Assembly (NCBI GenBank): GCA_934120675.1
Contig: CAKOUU010000018.1
Span: 1-35,053 of the forward strand
Origin: an uncultured Clostridia bacterium
Lineage (GTDB): Bacteria; Bacillota; Clostridia; TANB77; CAG-508
Length of the DNA stretch: 35,053 nt
Direction: 5' to 3'
Both the position numbers and the translations under genes were made by a program. The notes under the pieces are model-generated. The model was not told where the DNA came from and did not search any database. It saw only the letters and a list, made by a program, of their open reading frames with translations. Positions 1 to 7,513 of the stretch are shown here, one piece after another. Positions within the stretch are counted from its first letter, which is position 1; each line of letters begins with the position of its first letter.

Positions 1-123
1 TATTTTGACAATTCAATTATACTACTTGAATCACTTTTTTTCTATATTTTTTGTTTCACATCAATTGTAACACTACATAAATATCAAATATTAATCTTTT
101 AAATTTTATATTATCTTATCTAT
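1..123. other. Left edge, AT-rich non-coding sequence
   Basis: No gene is visible in these bases. On the minus strand a TATAAT-like hexamer (plus positions 16-21) could be a -10 box for a gene lying beyond the left edge, but no convincing -35 box is found at the right distance. I see nothing else to support. Confidence 0.3.
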
Positions 124-168
124 AAAAAAGATAGTAGCACTATATAATCTAGTTCTACTATCTTTTTC
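124..168 (-). terminator. Rho-independent terminator of the 184-486 gene
   Basis: A 13-bp perfect inverted repeat (125-137 with 155-167, core AGATAGTAG / CTACTATCT) encloses a 17-base loop. Read on the minus strand it ends in a T6 run, directly downstream of the stop of the 100-aa gene. The A run on the other arm means it could also work on the plus strand. Confidence 0.8.
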
Positions 169-183
169 TGCCGAAGTTATGTG

Positions 184-486
184 TTATCCCTCTAGAAATT
201 TTAATACTTTTTCTGAAATTAAAATTTCCGGAATTTGACCTCCACAAAGTCCTTTTCTTTCTATTTTTGCATAGATACTTTTCTTTACGATGTCAATTCC
301 GCTTCCCTCAGGAATTTCCTCAGAAAAAAGGCTTTTTACTACGTATTGTTGTTCATCATTGTAGTATGCTTCTTTTACTTTCAAACTTTCAAAAGGGATA
401 TTCACTTCAGGTATAATTATTCCCTGAAATTTCACTTTTTTCATTTTTTCTGCCTCGCAGACAAAAATTCCATTCTTTCTCCGCAT
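184..486 (-). CDS. Orphan hypothetical protein, 100 aa
   Basis: I do not recognise this protein. The ATG at 486 was chosen because AGGAGG lies just upstream with good spacing; a further upstream ATG at 534 would fall inside the promoter (525-553). The product is soluble, mixed alpha/beta in appearance and lysine/glutamate rich, with no signal peptide or membrane segment. A Cys-Gly-Gly segment lies near residue 80 and the C-terminus is EKVLKFLEG. It is a single-gene unit with its own strong promoter, strong ribosome site and hairpin terminator, an arrangement also seen for the 125-aa orphan at 26197-26574. That self-contained layout suggests an accessory cassette, which is inference. The reading frame itself is well supported by these signals. 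Confidence 0.65.
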   Translation of the reverse strand: MRRKNGIFVCEAEKMKKVKFQGIIIPEVNIPFESLKVKEAYYNDEQQYVVKSLFSEEIPEGSGIDIVKKSIYAKIERKGLCGGQIPEILISEKVLKFLEG

Positions 487-524
487 TTTTATCCTCCTAA
501 AAAACACTTTTTTGTTACTATTAA

Positions 525-553
525 ATTTTATCATTTTATGTAAAATAAGTCAA
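525..553 (-). promoter_or_regulatory. Sigma-A-like promoter of the 184-486 gene, with spacer palindrome
   Basis: On the minus strand TTGACT (548-553), a 17-bp spacer and TAAAAT (525-530) form a near-consensus promoter. The spacer contains the 14-base imperfect palindrome ATTTTACATAAAAT (533-546), also found in reverse orientation in the spacer of the promoter at 26641-26669. Confidence 0.7.
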
Positions 554-594
554 GTGACTGACTCTTTAAGTTTTTCTCAAGTACAGCTATATTT

Positions 595-1125
595 CTATCG
601 TTCACAAAGAATTTTTATTTTAGTATTTCCATCAATATTGTTAATTAATTCTTCCATATCATTCCTATTTATTGCTATGCATCCATGAGTTGCATTATTA
701 TTACTGCAATGAAGGAATATTGCACTTCCTTTGTTAGGGAGATTAAGTGGATTGCTCTTTATCTCTATTAAATATTCATATTGAACTGGATAATCTATCA
801 AATGTTCTGCACTATTCCAATCTTTTTTTACTCTCGTTATATCAACTAATTTATTATAATTAATAGAATTACTATCATCGACCCAATACATATCAGAATT
901 TATTTTCATATAACCATATTCTTCATTAGAAATTTCATTATGTGTTCCAAGCAATAAACCTAAATCAAATTCACCAATAGGAGTACAATCGTCCCCTTCT
1001 TGTTTATTTGTCGTTGACCCATTTTTTCCAATAAATGCTAGTACTTCCATATTGCATTTAGGAAATTTCAAAACTGTATTATTTGAACCAATTAAAACCT
1101 TAATTTCATTATCTATCATATTCAT
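595..1125 (-). CDS. L,D-transpeptidase (YkuD-like) catalytic-domain protein, no signal peptide
   Basis: This 176-aa protein looks like a YkuD-fold L,D-transpeptidase of the COG3786 type. It has the TPIGEF segment (family pattern TPxGxF) near residue 48 and the catalytic motif around LHCSNNNATHGCIAI near the C-terminus, where ATHGC supplies the nucleophilic cysteine and its histidine. Such enzymes make or exchange 3-3 peptide crosslinks in peptidoglycan, normally outside the membrane. Here there is no signal peptide or membrane anchor, so it is either cytoplasmic or exported unusually. The start at 1125 follows AAGGAAGAAAAAG. It lies 15 bases after the M14 carboxypeptidase gene and is probably co-transcribed with it, so both enzymes may act on cell-wall peptides. 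Fold assignment is fairly sure; substrate is not known. Confidence 0.75.
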   Translation of the reverse strand: MNMIDNEIKVLIGSNNTVLKFPKCNMEVLAFIGKNGSTTNKQEGDDCTPIGEFDLGLLLGTHNEISNEEYGYMKINSDMYWVDDSNSINYNKLVDITRVKKDWNSAEHLIDYPVQYEYLIEIKSNPLNLPNKGSAIFLHCSNNNATHGCIAINRNDMEELINNIDGNTKIKILCER

Positions 1126-1140
1126 CTTTTTCTTCCTTTT

Positions 1141-2461
1141 TTACATTCTGTAAAGATTTAATTCTTTATAAATTATATCTTGAATATCAGTTAATGTTTC
1201 ATAATCTACTTTAGTTTCATTTTTATTAATTACTTGATAACTTGCTTCAGCAATCATTTGAGCAATACTTGCTACATTTAATGTATATTTTATCGCATCT
1301 AAATTTGAATTAATAGCATTTGTATAATTTCCTTTAATATCTCCATATGGTGCAATTGGATTTCCACCCATACCTGAAAGTTCTACAAGTAAATTTTGTG
1401 GATATTCAAGTCTAAAAATATCATTGCTAGATGTTGCCTTAGATTCCTTTATATAAATAATATATTTTGAATTATCACTTTTGTTGTTACCATTTTCATC
1501 AAATCCTGCATTTTTATAAGTTTTATCTTGATATGTTTTTGCAAACATATAATTAACTGTTTGTTTCTTTAAAAAATTTTCTTTATCAATATTCATTTTT
1601 TCTGGTATTATAGCCGGTCTTTGAAATATAAGACCTCCTGTACTATGGTAATTTAAATATGCAAATAGTTTTCCATCTTTTTGTAATGAATCTAATAAAT
1701 TAGATATAGCTGCTGTTTCTTTTTCAACTTTAAATCCCTTTTCTTTATCAAAAGGACAATTTATTGGTCCCGGATGTGAAATATTAAAATTACTATGCCT
1801 TTTACTTTCCATATAAATATCTTTACCATCTAAAATTTGAGATATTTTTGGATTATACTTTGAATTTGCCTGTATATCTATTCCATTAGCATTTGCACTC
1901 CATATATGTAAACAATTTTTAGGTAAATCTGGATATTTTTCAAAAATCATTTTCAAATTTTTTCTTATACTTTCATATTTATGTGGAATACATGTATAAT
2001 CTATGTTCTTAAACATCGATAAATGTTCCTTTTCAACATTATCATTAATATCATCATTTTTATATGCAATATAATATTGTTCACATATTTTTTCTGCCTT
2101 TTCTTGTTCCATTTCTCTAGGTATTAATTTTCTTATTGCACAAGATGAAATTAAATAACCTTCTGGATTAAGCATCGGAATTAAATGTAATTTAAACTCT
2201 TTAAAAATATTATTCCAATTTTGAGTATTATTATTTATATCATTCATTATTTTTAATATAAAATCTGTAGTAATTATTTCACTTCCATGAGTTGCTCCGA
2301 GTAATTACAATATCATTATTTCCATTACCAACTATAAAATGTCTTATGGGCAAACTGAATTCTGTATTGCCTAAGTCATTTACTTCTATGAACTGTTTAT
2401 TTTCTTTAAAACTGTCTAATATTTCATTTACTTGTTCATAATCAAAAATGTTATTTTTCAA
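1141..2461 (-). pseudogene. M14 zinc carboxypeptidase, interrupted by a one-base frameshift
   Basis: Two reading frames together make one M14 peptidase of about 440 aa. The first part starts at a TTG (2461) behind AGGAGA and runs to about 2300. The second carries PMLNPEGY, NANGIDIQAN, the zinc-binding histidine in NYHSTGG and the catalytic glutamate segment LLVELSGMGG. The essential first zinc motif, GATHGSE, is read only in the downstream frame and lies upstream of that frame's first ATG (2247). Removing one base near 2299 restores VITGATHGSE. M14 enzymes of this sort can cleave cell-wall peptides such as gamma-D-glutamyl-diaminopimelate, and the L,D-transpeptidase neighbour fits that. No signal peptide is visible. 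The shift may be an assembly error or true inactivation; as it stands the product is dead. Confidence 0.8.
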
Positions 2462-2500
2462 TGTTTTTCATCTCCTATTGCCCAAAAATATAATAAACAT

Positions 2501-2529
2501 AGTATAAAACCAATTATATAAAATGTCAA
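2501..2529 (-). promoter_or_regulatory. Promoter of the M14 peptidase / L,D-transpeptidase unit
   Basis: On the minus strand TTGACA (2524-2529) and TATACT (2501-2506) are separated by exactly 17 bp, upstream of the AGGAGA ribosome site and the TTG start at 2461. It lies just beyond the palindrome at 2542-2596. Confidence 0.75.
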
Positions 2530-2541
2530 GAAAAATTATAA

Positions 2542-2596
2542 AATGTCCATTTTTAGGAACTGTTCTATTTTGAACATCATTTCTAAAATGGACATT
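2542..2596. repeat. 55-base palindromic (REP-like) element
   Basis: The arms AATGTCCATTTTTAG (2542-2556) and CTAAAATGGACATT (2583-2596) pair with one bulged base, and a second small stem TGTTC/GAACA lies inside. It sits between the permease stop and the M14 promoter. There is no T-run, so it is not a classical terminator. The same core (AAAATGTCC...TTGGAACTG) recurs at 27382-27407, which suggests a dispersed repeat family. Confidence 0.6.
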
Positions 2597-2605
2597 AAAA
2601 GTACC

Positions 2606-5239
2606 TTATATATTATCATTTCTAATTGTCTCAATAATATTTTGTTTATTAATCTTACTCATAGAATATCTCATAATAATGCCAATAACGACAGCCACAA
2701 ATATCACAGCAACCACAATTGATTTATAAGGCAATACATATTCTATTTCCATACTATTTCTAAACACATTATACATACCATAAGATAATAATAATCCAAT
2801 TGGTATACCGATAATCAAGGATTTAACACCATAGAAAATACTTTCTAATCTAATCATTCTATTAAATTCTTTTTTAGTCATTCCTATTGATTTAAGCATT
2901 GCAAATTCTTTTTTTCTTAAATTCATATTTGTTGTAATCGTGTTAAAAATATTTGTTATTCCAATTAAAGTAATTACTCCAATAAATCCGTATAAGAATA
3001 TTGAAATAACTAATACAACTGCATTTTCAGCCCTTATTGATTCTTCCATATTGAATGCATTTAAGTCAGAATTAGTAAAGCTATTTTCAGTTTTATATTG
3101 TTCAACTTCTTCGTCTAATTTATCAGTGTCGTTTGATTGTGCATATAAAGCTGCTGATTTAAATCCTGTTTTGTTTATAAATTCTTCACTTACAATAAAA
3201 TATGCCTCAGTATTATATAGATTTTCAACTCCATTTGGTCTTTCTTCTGTCTTTGATACTATTTTTATGCTATATTCTTTGTCATCTATTTTTCCTGTAA
3301 CAGTGTCTCCTTTTTTCCAAGTATACATACTGCCTTGAATTCTTTTTCCATTATCATCTACATTAATATTGTTATCAACTAAAATTGCTCCATCTTTGTA
3401 TGTTTCGTAATTTCCACCTATATTTTTCACATAGTTTTCATATGAACTTTTATTTAATGAAATAATATTAATGTTATCTATTAAATTTCCATTTTTGTCT
3501 TCTGCATAATATCTATTTTTTATGTTTTTTCCATATTCAGTTAATTCTGATTTATGCTTATCATCCATGTTCATTTCAAATACATTACTTTTATTAATTG
3601 AATATTCTCCAATATCTGGTAAATTAGATATGTCTGTTAAGATTTCTGCTGTACGAGCATATACTACATAATTATAATTTCTTTCTGTATAATATGCACT
3701 TGACATTTTGAATCCATATTGTATAAAACTTGATATTGCAATAAATATTACTACGCTGACAATTATAGATATTACTGTTGTTCTATATTTTTTCTTGCTT
3801 CTTTTTAAATTTTTGTATGCAATTTCTCCACCTGTTTTAAATATTTTTGTTATGATTTTTGGACATTTTATTTTCTTAGCTTTTAATTTTACATCTTCTG
3901 AACTTCTTATTGCTTCAATTGGTGTTATTTTTGATGCCTTTTTAGCAGACCTTCTGCAAGATAGCCATATTGTTACAATTGATACAATTATACTTACAAC
4001 TATTGCAGTCCATGATATTCCATATGTTAATAAAGTTCCACTTGATACATAATCTTTTAATATGTAATTTACTACATTTACTAATATATAAATTGCAAAT
4101 ATTCCACTTAAAATTCCTAGAGGTATTCCTATAATTCCTAATATAAAACCTTCAAAATAAACACTTTTTTTGATTTGTTTTTTTGTTGCTCCAATGCTTG
4201 AAAGCATTCCATATTGTTTTAATCTTTCTGTTATTGATATTGCAAATCCATTTCTAATAACGAATACACTTGATACTAGAACAATTCCCATTATAAAAGC
4301 TCCTAATCCATAAATTGTTCTTAATGTGTCGTCATCTAGACTTGCTCCTTGAAATGATAATAATTCTTTATTTATTTTTATTTTATATTTATAACTTTTA
4401 TATGTTTTATCTAACCCGTTAACTCTATTAAAATCATTTTCTTTTGTTCCAGATTTTGCGGTTACCATTTGGTTTATGCTTTCTGTATTTTTTACATAAT
4501 CATTTGGTTTTGTATATAGAACTGCTATATTTGCTTTTTTATTTATTGTTTGCATTTTTGTGATAACTGTAAACCAGTCTGCTTCATATGGTTCAATTGT
4601 TGTAGTTGGTCTTTCTATTATTCCAACTATTTTATACGTTTTTGAAGTTGTGTTAACAATTTCATCTTCAGCCATTTGTTCTGTTTCATGTGTTTTTTTG
4701 ATTTGTTCTTCATCATAATAATTAGCATTTTTATTCTCTGAAGTTCCTTTTAATTCTCCAATGTTTAATGTTATAGTATCTCCAACTTTGTAATTTGTCT
4801 TAAATTTTTCATTTATTCTAGCTGAAATTGCAAGTTCACCATCATTTTCTGGTAATCTACCTTCTTGTACATTTATAGCCATATTATTTAAAAACTTGTC
4901 ATTCATTGAAATAATATTAACAAGTGGCTTTTCTTCTCCAGTTGATGTATCTCCATTTGGTAAATAACTATATCCTAATTCTTCTGATAAATAGTAGTCC
5001 TCTACACCTCTATTTTCTTCTATATATTTAAGTTCATCTTTTGGAACATTATAAAAAATTGCATGATAATTTCCTTGACTATTTTTTGCAGTTTCTACAA
5101 ATGTCTTTTGAAAACTTGTTATAAGACCTGCTACTCCACAGATTAAGGCTGTTGATAAAATAATACCAATTATAATTACAATTGACCTTTTTTTATTTAG
5201 CCTTAAATCCTTTACACTTAATTCATTTAAAACCTTCAT
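2606..5239 (-). CDS. ABC transporter permease, MacB/FtsX type, 877 aa
   Basis: A large permease with two FtsX-like halves. TM1 lies near residues 18-40, then a long extracytoplasmic domain (about 45-300), TM2-TM4 near 308-430, TM5 near 482-505, a second extracytoplasmic domain, and TM6-TM8 near 742-860. The FtsX hallmark after TM2 and TM6 is present twice (SSIGATKKQIKKSVYFEG and KSIGMTKKEFNRMIRLES). Such proteins export or release peptides or lipoproteins, or confer resistance to cell-wall-active peptides. Its ATG at 5239 overlaps the stop codon of the ATPase gene by one base (TAATG), so the two are translationally coupled. This pair usually neighbours a two-component system in Clostridia; here an OmpR/kinase pair lies 10.5 kb away on the same strand. 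Substrate cannot be told from sequence. Confidence 0.88.
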   Translation of the reverse strand: MKVLNELSVKDLRLNKKRSIVIIIGIILSTALICGVAGLITSFQKTFVETAKNSQGNYHAIFYNVPKDELKYIEENRGVEDYYLSEELGYSYLPNGDTSTGEEKPLVNIISMNDKFLNNMAINVQEGRLPENDGELAISARINEKFKTNYKVGDTITLNIGELKGTSENKNANYYDEEQIKKTHETEQMAEDEIVNTTSKTYKIVGIIERPTTTIEPYEADWFTVITKMQTINKKANIAVLYTKPNDYVKNTESINQMVTAKSGTKENDFNRVNGLDKTYKSYKYKIKINKELLSFQGASLDDDTLRTIYGLGAFIMGIVLVSSVFVIRNGFAISITERLKQYGMLSSIGATKKQIKKSVYFEGFILGIIGIPLGILSGIFAIYILVNVVNYILKDYVSSGTLLTYGISWTAIVVSIIVSIVTIWLSCRRSAKKASKITPIEAIRSSEDVKLKAKKIKCPKIITKIFKTGGEIAYKNLKRSKKKYRTTVISIIVSVVIFIAISSFIQYGFKMSSAYYTERNYNYVVYARTAEILTDISNLPDIGEYSINKSNVFEMNMDDKHKSELTEYGKNIKNRYYAEDKNGNLIDNINIISLNKSSYENYVKNIGGNYETYKDGAILVDNNINVDDNGKRIQGSMYTWKKGDTVTGKIDDKEYSIKIVSKTEERPNGVENLYNTEAYFIVSEEFINKTGFKSAALYAQSNDTDKLDEEVEQYKTENSFTNSDLNAFNMEESIRAENAVVLVISIFLYGFIGVITLIGITNIFNTITTNMNLRKKEFAMLKSIGMTKKEFNRMIRLESIFYGVKSLIIGIPIGLLLSYGMYNVFRNSMEIEYVLPYKSIVVAVIFVAVVIGIIMRYSMSKINKQNIIETIRNDNI

Positions 5240-5922
5240 TATTTTCCAGTCCTTTCATCTTTAATTATTTTTCCATCATCAATTGTTATAATTCTATCTG
5301 CTTCTAATGCAATTTTTTCGTCATGTGTTATAACTATAACGGTTTGATTATACTTTTTATTTGAAAGTCTTAATAATGAAATAATCTCTTCACTTGCCTT
5401 TGAATCTAAGTTTCCAGTAGGCTCATCTGCAAGCATTAATGCAGGTTCATTCATCATCGCTCTACCAATGGAAACTCTTTGTTGTTGACCACCTGATAAT
5501 TGGTTTGGTAAATTGTATTTTCTTTTTTCAAGCCCTAATGTTTTTAATAAATCATTTAATCTTCTTTCATCAACATCTCTACCATCTAATTTTGTTGGTA
5601 ATGTGATATTTTCTGCAACATTTAAAACTGGTATTAAATTATAAAATTGATAAATTAACCCAATTTGTCTCCTTCTAAAAATAGCAAGATTATCGTCATT
5701 TAAAGTGTAAATATCTTTTCCATCTATAAAAACTTTTCCTGATGTTGGTCTGTCTACTCCACCAATTAAATGTAATAGTGTAGACTTTCCGCTTCCACTT
5801 GCTCCGATTATTGCTACAAATTCTCCTTTTTGTACAGAAAACGATACATTGTCTACTGCTTTTACTTGATTTTCTCCTTTTCCATATGTTTTGTTTAAGT
5901 TTTCTACTCTTAATATTTCCAT
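5239..5922 (-). CDS. ABC transporter ATP-binding protein (MacB/LolD/BceA-like), 227 aa
   Basis: A complete ABC ATPase: Walker A GASGSGKST (residues 40-48), Q-loop YQFYNLIP, signature LSGGQQQR (about 143), Walker B LMLADEPTGNLDS (about 163) and the switch histidine in VITHD. The segment after Walker B is typical of the LolD/MacB/BceA group that works with FtsX-like permeases. I chose the ATG at 5922 because GAGGAAG lies five bases upstream; an in-frame TTG at 5952 would add ten residues but has no ribosome site. It powers the permease encoded immediately downstream. The upstream region carries two 11-bp phased GTCAC repeats in place of a recognisable -35 box, so expression is probably activator dependent. 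Confidence 0.92.
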   Translation of the reverse strand: MEILRVENLNKTYGKGENQVKAVDNVSFSVQKGEFVAIIGASGSGKSTLLHLIGGVDRPTSGKVFIDGKDIYTLNDDNLAIFRRRQIGLIYQFYNLIPVLNVAENITLPTKLDGRDVDERRLNDLLKTLGLEKRKYNLPNQLSGGQQQRVSIGRAMMNEPALMLADEPTGNLDSKASEEIISLLRLSNKKYNQTVIVITHDEKIALEADRIITIDDGKIIKDERTGK

Positions 5923-5977
5923 ATTCTTCCTCACTTTCTTTTTTGTACCCAAATGTACATTTTTTTTTGTTGTATTT

Positions 5978-6032
5978 AGTATAGTTTTTGAAAGTGACTT
6001 TTAGGTGACTTTTTTACTATAAATTTTGTCAC
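5978..6032 (-). promoter_or_regulatory. Activator-type promoter of the ABC exporter with 11-bp phased repeats
   Basis: On the minus strand a TATACT -10 box (5978-5983) lacks a matching -35 box. In that place are two direct repeats AAAGTCAC whose GTCAC cores (5994-5998 and 6005-6009) are exactly 11 bp apart; a third core in opposite orientation lies at 6028-6032. Direct repeats spaced 11 bp over the -35 region are the usual target layout of OmpR-family activators. Binding by the regulator at 17705-18373 is an inference. Confidence 0.55.
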
Positions 6033-6054
6033 TTTTGAAATCTTTTAAGAATAT

Positions 6055-6088
6055 AAAAAACTATGGAGACTTTTACATCTCCATAGTT
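6055..6088 (-). terminator. Rho-independent terminator of the HTH/coiled-coil unit
   Basis: An 11-bp perfect stem (6059-6069 AACTATGGAGA with 6078-6088) and 8-base loop end in T6 on the minus strand, just after the stop of the 290-aa gene at 6107. Confidence 0.85.
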
Positions 6089-6106
6089 CTAACTTTTTAT
6101 TATGGC

Positions 6107-6979
6107 TTATAGTTGTTCAAATATTTTTTGAACAATTTCTGACTCAAAAACTAAATCATAATTCTGTCCTTGTTTCTGCATTTGTTCAGTTAACACCATC
6201 AATTTTGCTAGTTGGCGAATCTGCTTTACAGAAAGATTTTCCACTAGTTCATTGTATATAAGACTTTCAAAAACTTCGTCTAATCCAAGTAATTCTTCTG
6301 CTACCTCTGCTTCTTCTTCTTTGATTTCTCCGTTTTCATAAACGAAAATTGTAACTTTTTCGAGAACTTTTATGTATTCTCGTATTTCATTTAAGATTTT
6401 TTTATTAGCTGATAGTTCCTCGGACTCAGCTATTATTTTTTCATCTATTTCTACTATTTTGGTAAAGATTTCGTCTACTGCTTTCTGCCTTTTCAGAATT
6501 ATGTCTTTTAATTCTAATATCTTTTCTTTTTCATTTTTTAATTGGTCAAAAAGTTTCTTTTTGCTAGAAAGTGTGCTCTTATGAGCAACTTCTTGTTTGC
6601 AGATTTCTGTTACTAATGCATTTTCCCGATCTTTTAGTTTTTCTAAACTCCTTTCATCTGACTCTTTTTTGTTTTCTTTCATTACCATTACGTTTTTCTC
6701 CTGCATTTGTCTTCCTTTTTTGTGAAGTTCATTTAATGTTGTCTTGGAAATTTCTTCTTGAGTAACAATGGTAGCAGTATTGTTGCCTCTTTTTTTACCG
6801 TTTTTTTCTAGTTCCCGTCTTATACTTTCTCGTGCTTTCTTTTCAAAATTCTTTTCCATGTATTTCTCTAAATCTTCTTGACTGCATTTATACTTTTCTA
6901 TCAGTTCCTCAATTGTCATCCCTTGTTTGATATAAACCCATATCTGTTTACCTCTTAGTCTTCTTAAATCACTCATCAT
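6107..6979 (-). CDS. Coiled-coil protein with N-terminal HTH-like segment, 290 aa
   Basis: I do not recognise a named family. Residues about 15-45 (GMTIEELIEKYKCSQEDLEKYM) resemble a helix-turn-helix and are similar to the HTH of the gene upstream (GMSIQDIAKKYGMTARNIYF), as if the two share an ancestral domain. Residues about 75-210 are strongly charged and heptad-like, a long coiled coil, and a helical C-terminal domain follows (SVKQIRQLAKLM). It is soluble, with no signal peptide. The ATG at 6979 follows GGAGG and overlaps the upstream gene by 11 bases, so the two are coupled; a second ATG follows directly at 6976. The unit has its own promoter and terminator. DNA binding or structural roles are possible, but function is unknown. 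Confidence 0.6.
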   Translation of the reverse strand: MMSDLRRLRGKQIWVYIKQGMTIEELIEKYKCSQEDLEKYMEKNFEKKARESIRRELEKNGKKRGNNTATIVTQEEISKTTLNELHKKGRQMQEKNVMVMKENKKESDERSLEKLKDRENALVTEICKQEVAHKSTLSSKKKLFDQLKNEKEKILELKDIILKRQKAVDEIFTKIVEIDEKIIAESEELSANKKILNEIREYIKVLEKVTIFVYENGEIKEEEAEVAEELLGLDEVFESLIYNELVENLSVKQIRQLAKLMVLTEQMQKQGQNYDLVFESEIVQKIFEQL

Positions 6980-7319
6980 AGATTTCCTCCGTATTTGCTA
7001 TTGTTGTGTCAATTTTTTCAATTATATTATCTACTTTTTCCAACATATCTGAAAAATCTTTTTTTAATTCTTCATGTGATATTGCATCTTTCGATAATTT
7101 TTTTGAAGTACTTTTTATAATATGTGGTTTTTGTGGGACGAAGAGTAATTCGTCTCTCGTTACATGGTTTTCATCTGCAATTTCCTGCAAATGAAAATAA
7201 ATGTTTCTAGCAGTCATTCCGTATTTTTTTGCAATATCCTGAATTGACATTCCAGAAGCCCGCAGTTTAATAAATTTTTTTTTCATCAAGCTTGTCCTTT
7301 CTGAATTTTTATTTGCCAT
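6969..7319 (-). CDS. Small HTH DNA-binding protein, 116 aa
   Basis: The N-terminal half carries a resolvase/Hin-like helix-turn-helix (FIKLRASGMSIQDIAKKYG followed by MTARNIYFHLQEI, residues about 17-47). The C-terminal half (about 80-116) is a short amphipathic helix likely to dimerise or to contact the coiled-coil partner encoded by the next gene. The start at 7319 follows AGGAGG with ideal spacing. A near-consensus promoter and a perfect 8-bp-arm palindrome (7337-7354) lie upstream, so self-regulation through the palindrome is plausible. No recombinase catalytic domain is present, so this is not a resolvase. It is probably a regulator or the DNA-binding half of a two-protein module. Confidence 0.6.
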   Translation of the reverse strand: MANKNSERTSLMKKKFIKLRASGMSIQDIAKKYGMTARNIYFHLQEIADENHVTRDELLFVPQKPHIIKSTSKKLSKDAISHEELKKDFSDMLEKVDNIIEKIDTTIANTEEIYDE

Positions 7320-7336
7320 AATTTCCTCCTTTGTTT

Positions 7337-7354
7337 TTCTGGTTACAACCAGAA
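7337..7354. promoter_or_regulatory. Palindrome in the leader of the HTH/coiled-coil unit, candidate operator
   Basis: TTCTGGTT and AACCAGAA form perfect 8-bp arms around a two-base centre, between the -10 box and the AGGAGG ribosome site. The position suits an operator for the HTH product or a leader hairpin. There is no T-run. Confidence 0.5.
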
Positions 7355-7377
7355 TTTTCTACAATAGTTACATTTCT

Positions 7378-7406
7378 ATTATAGCATATATTAGCAGCAA
7401 AATCAA
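7378..7406 (-). promoter_or_regulatory. Promoter of the HTH/coiled-coil unit
   Basis: On the minus strand TTGATT (7401-7406), a 17-bp spacer and consensus TATAAT (7378-7383) precede the 116-aa gene. Confidence 0.75.
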
Positions 7407-7513
7407 CATTATGTAAATAGTGTTTGTTTTGATTGAAAAAAAATAGATTTATGCTGCATATTATTGATATAAATTCTTTCATTAGTTCTCCTTTTATATT
7501 CTTTATTAGTTCT

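Noticed and set aside
6969..7319. Resolvase or invertase
   Set aside because: Only the HTH part is similar; there is no serine-recombinase catalytic domain.
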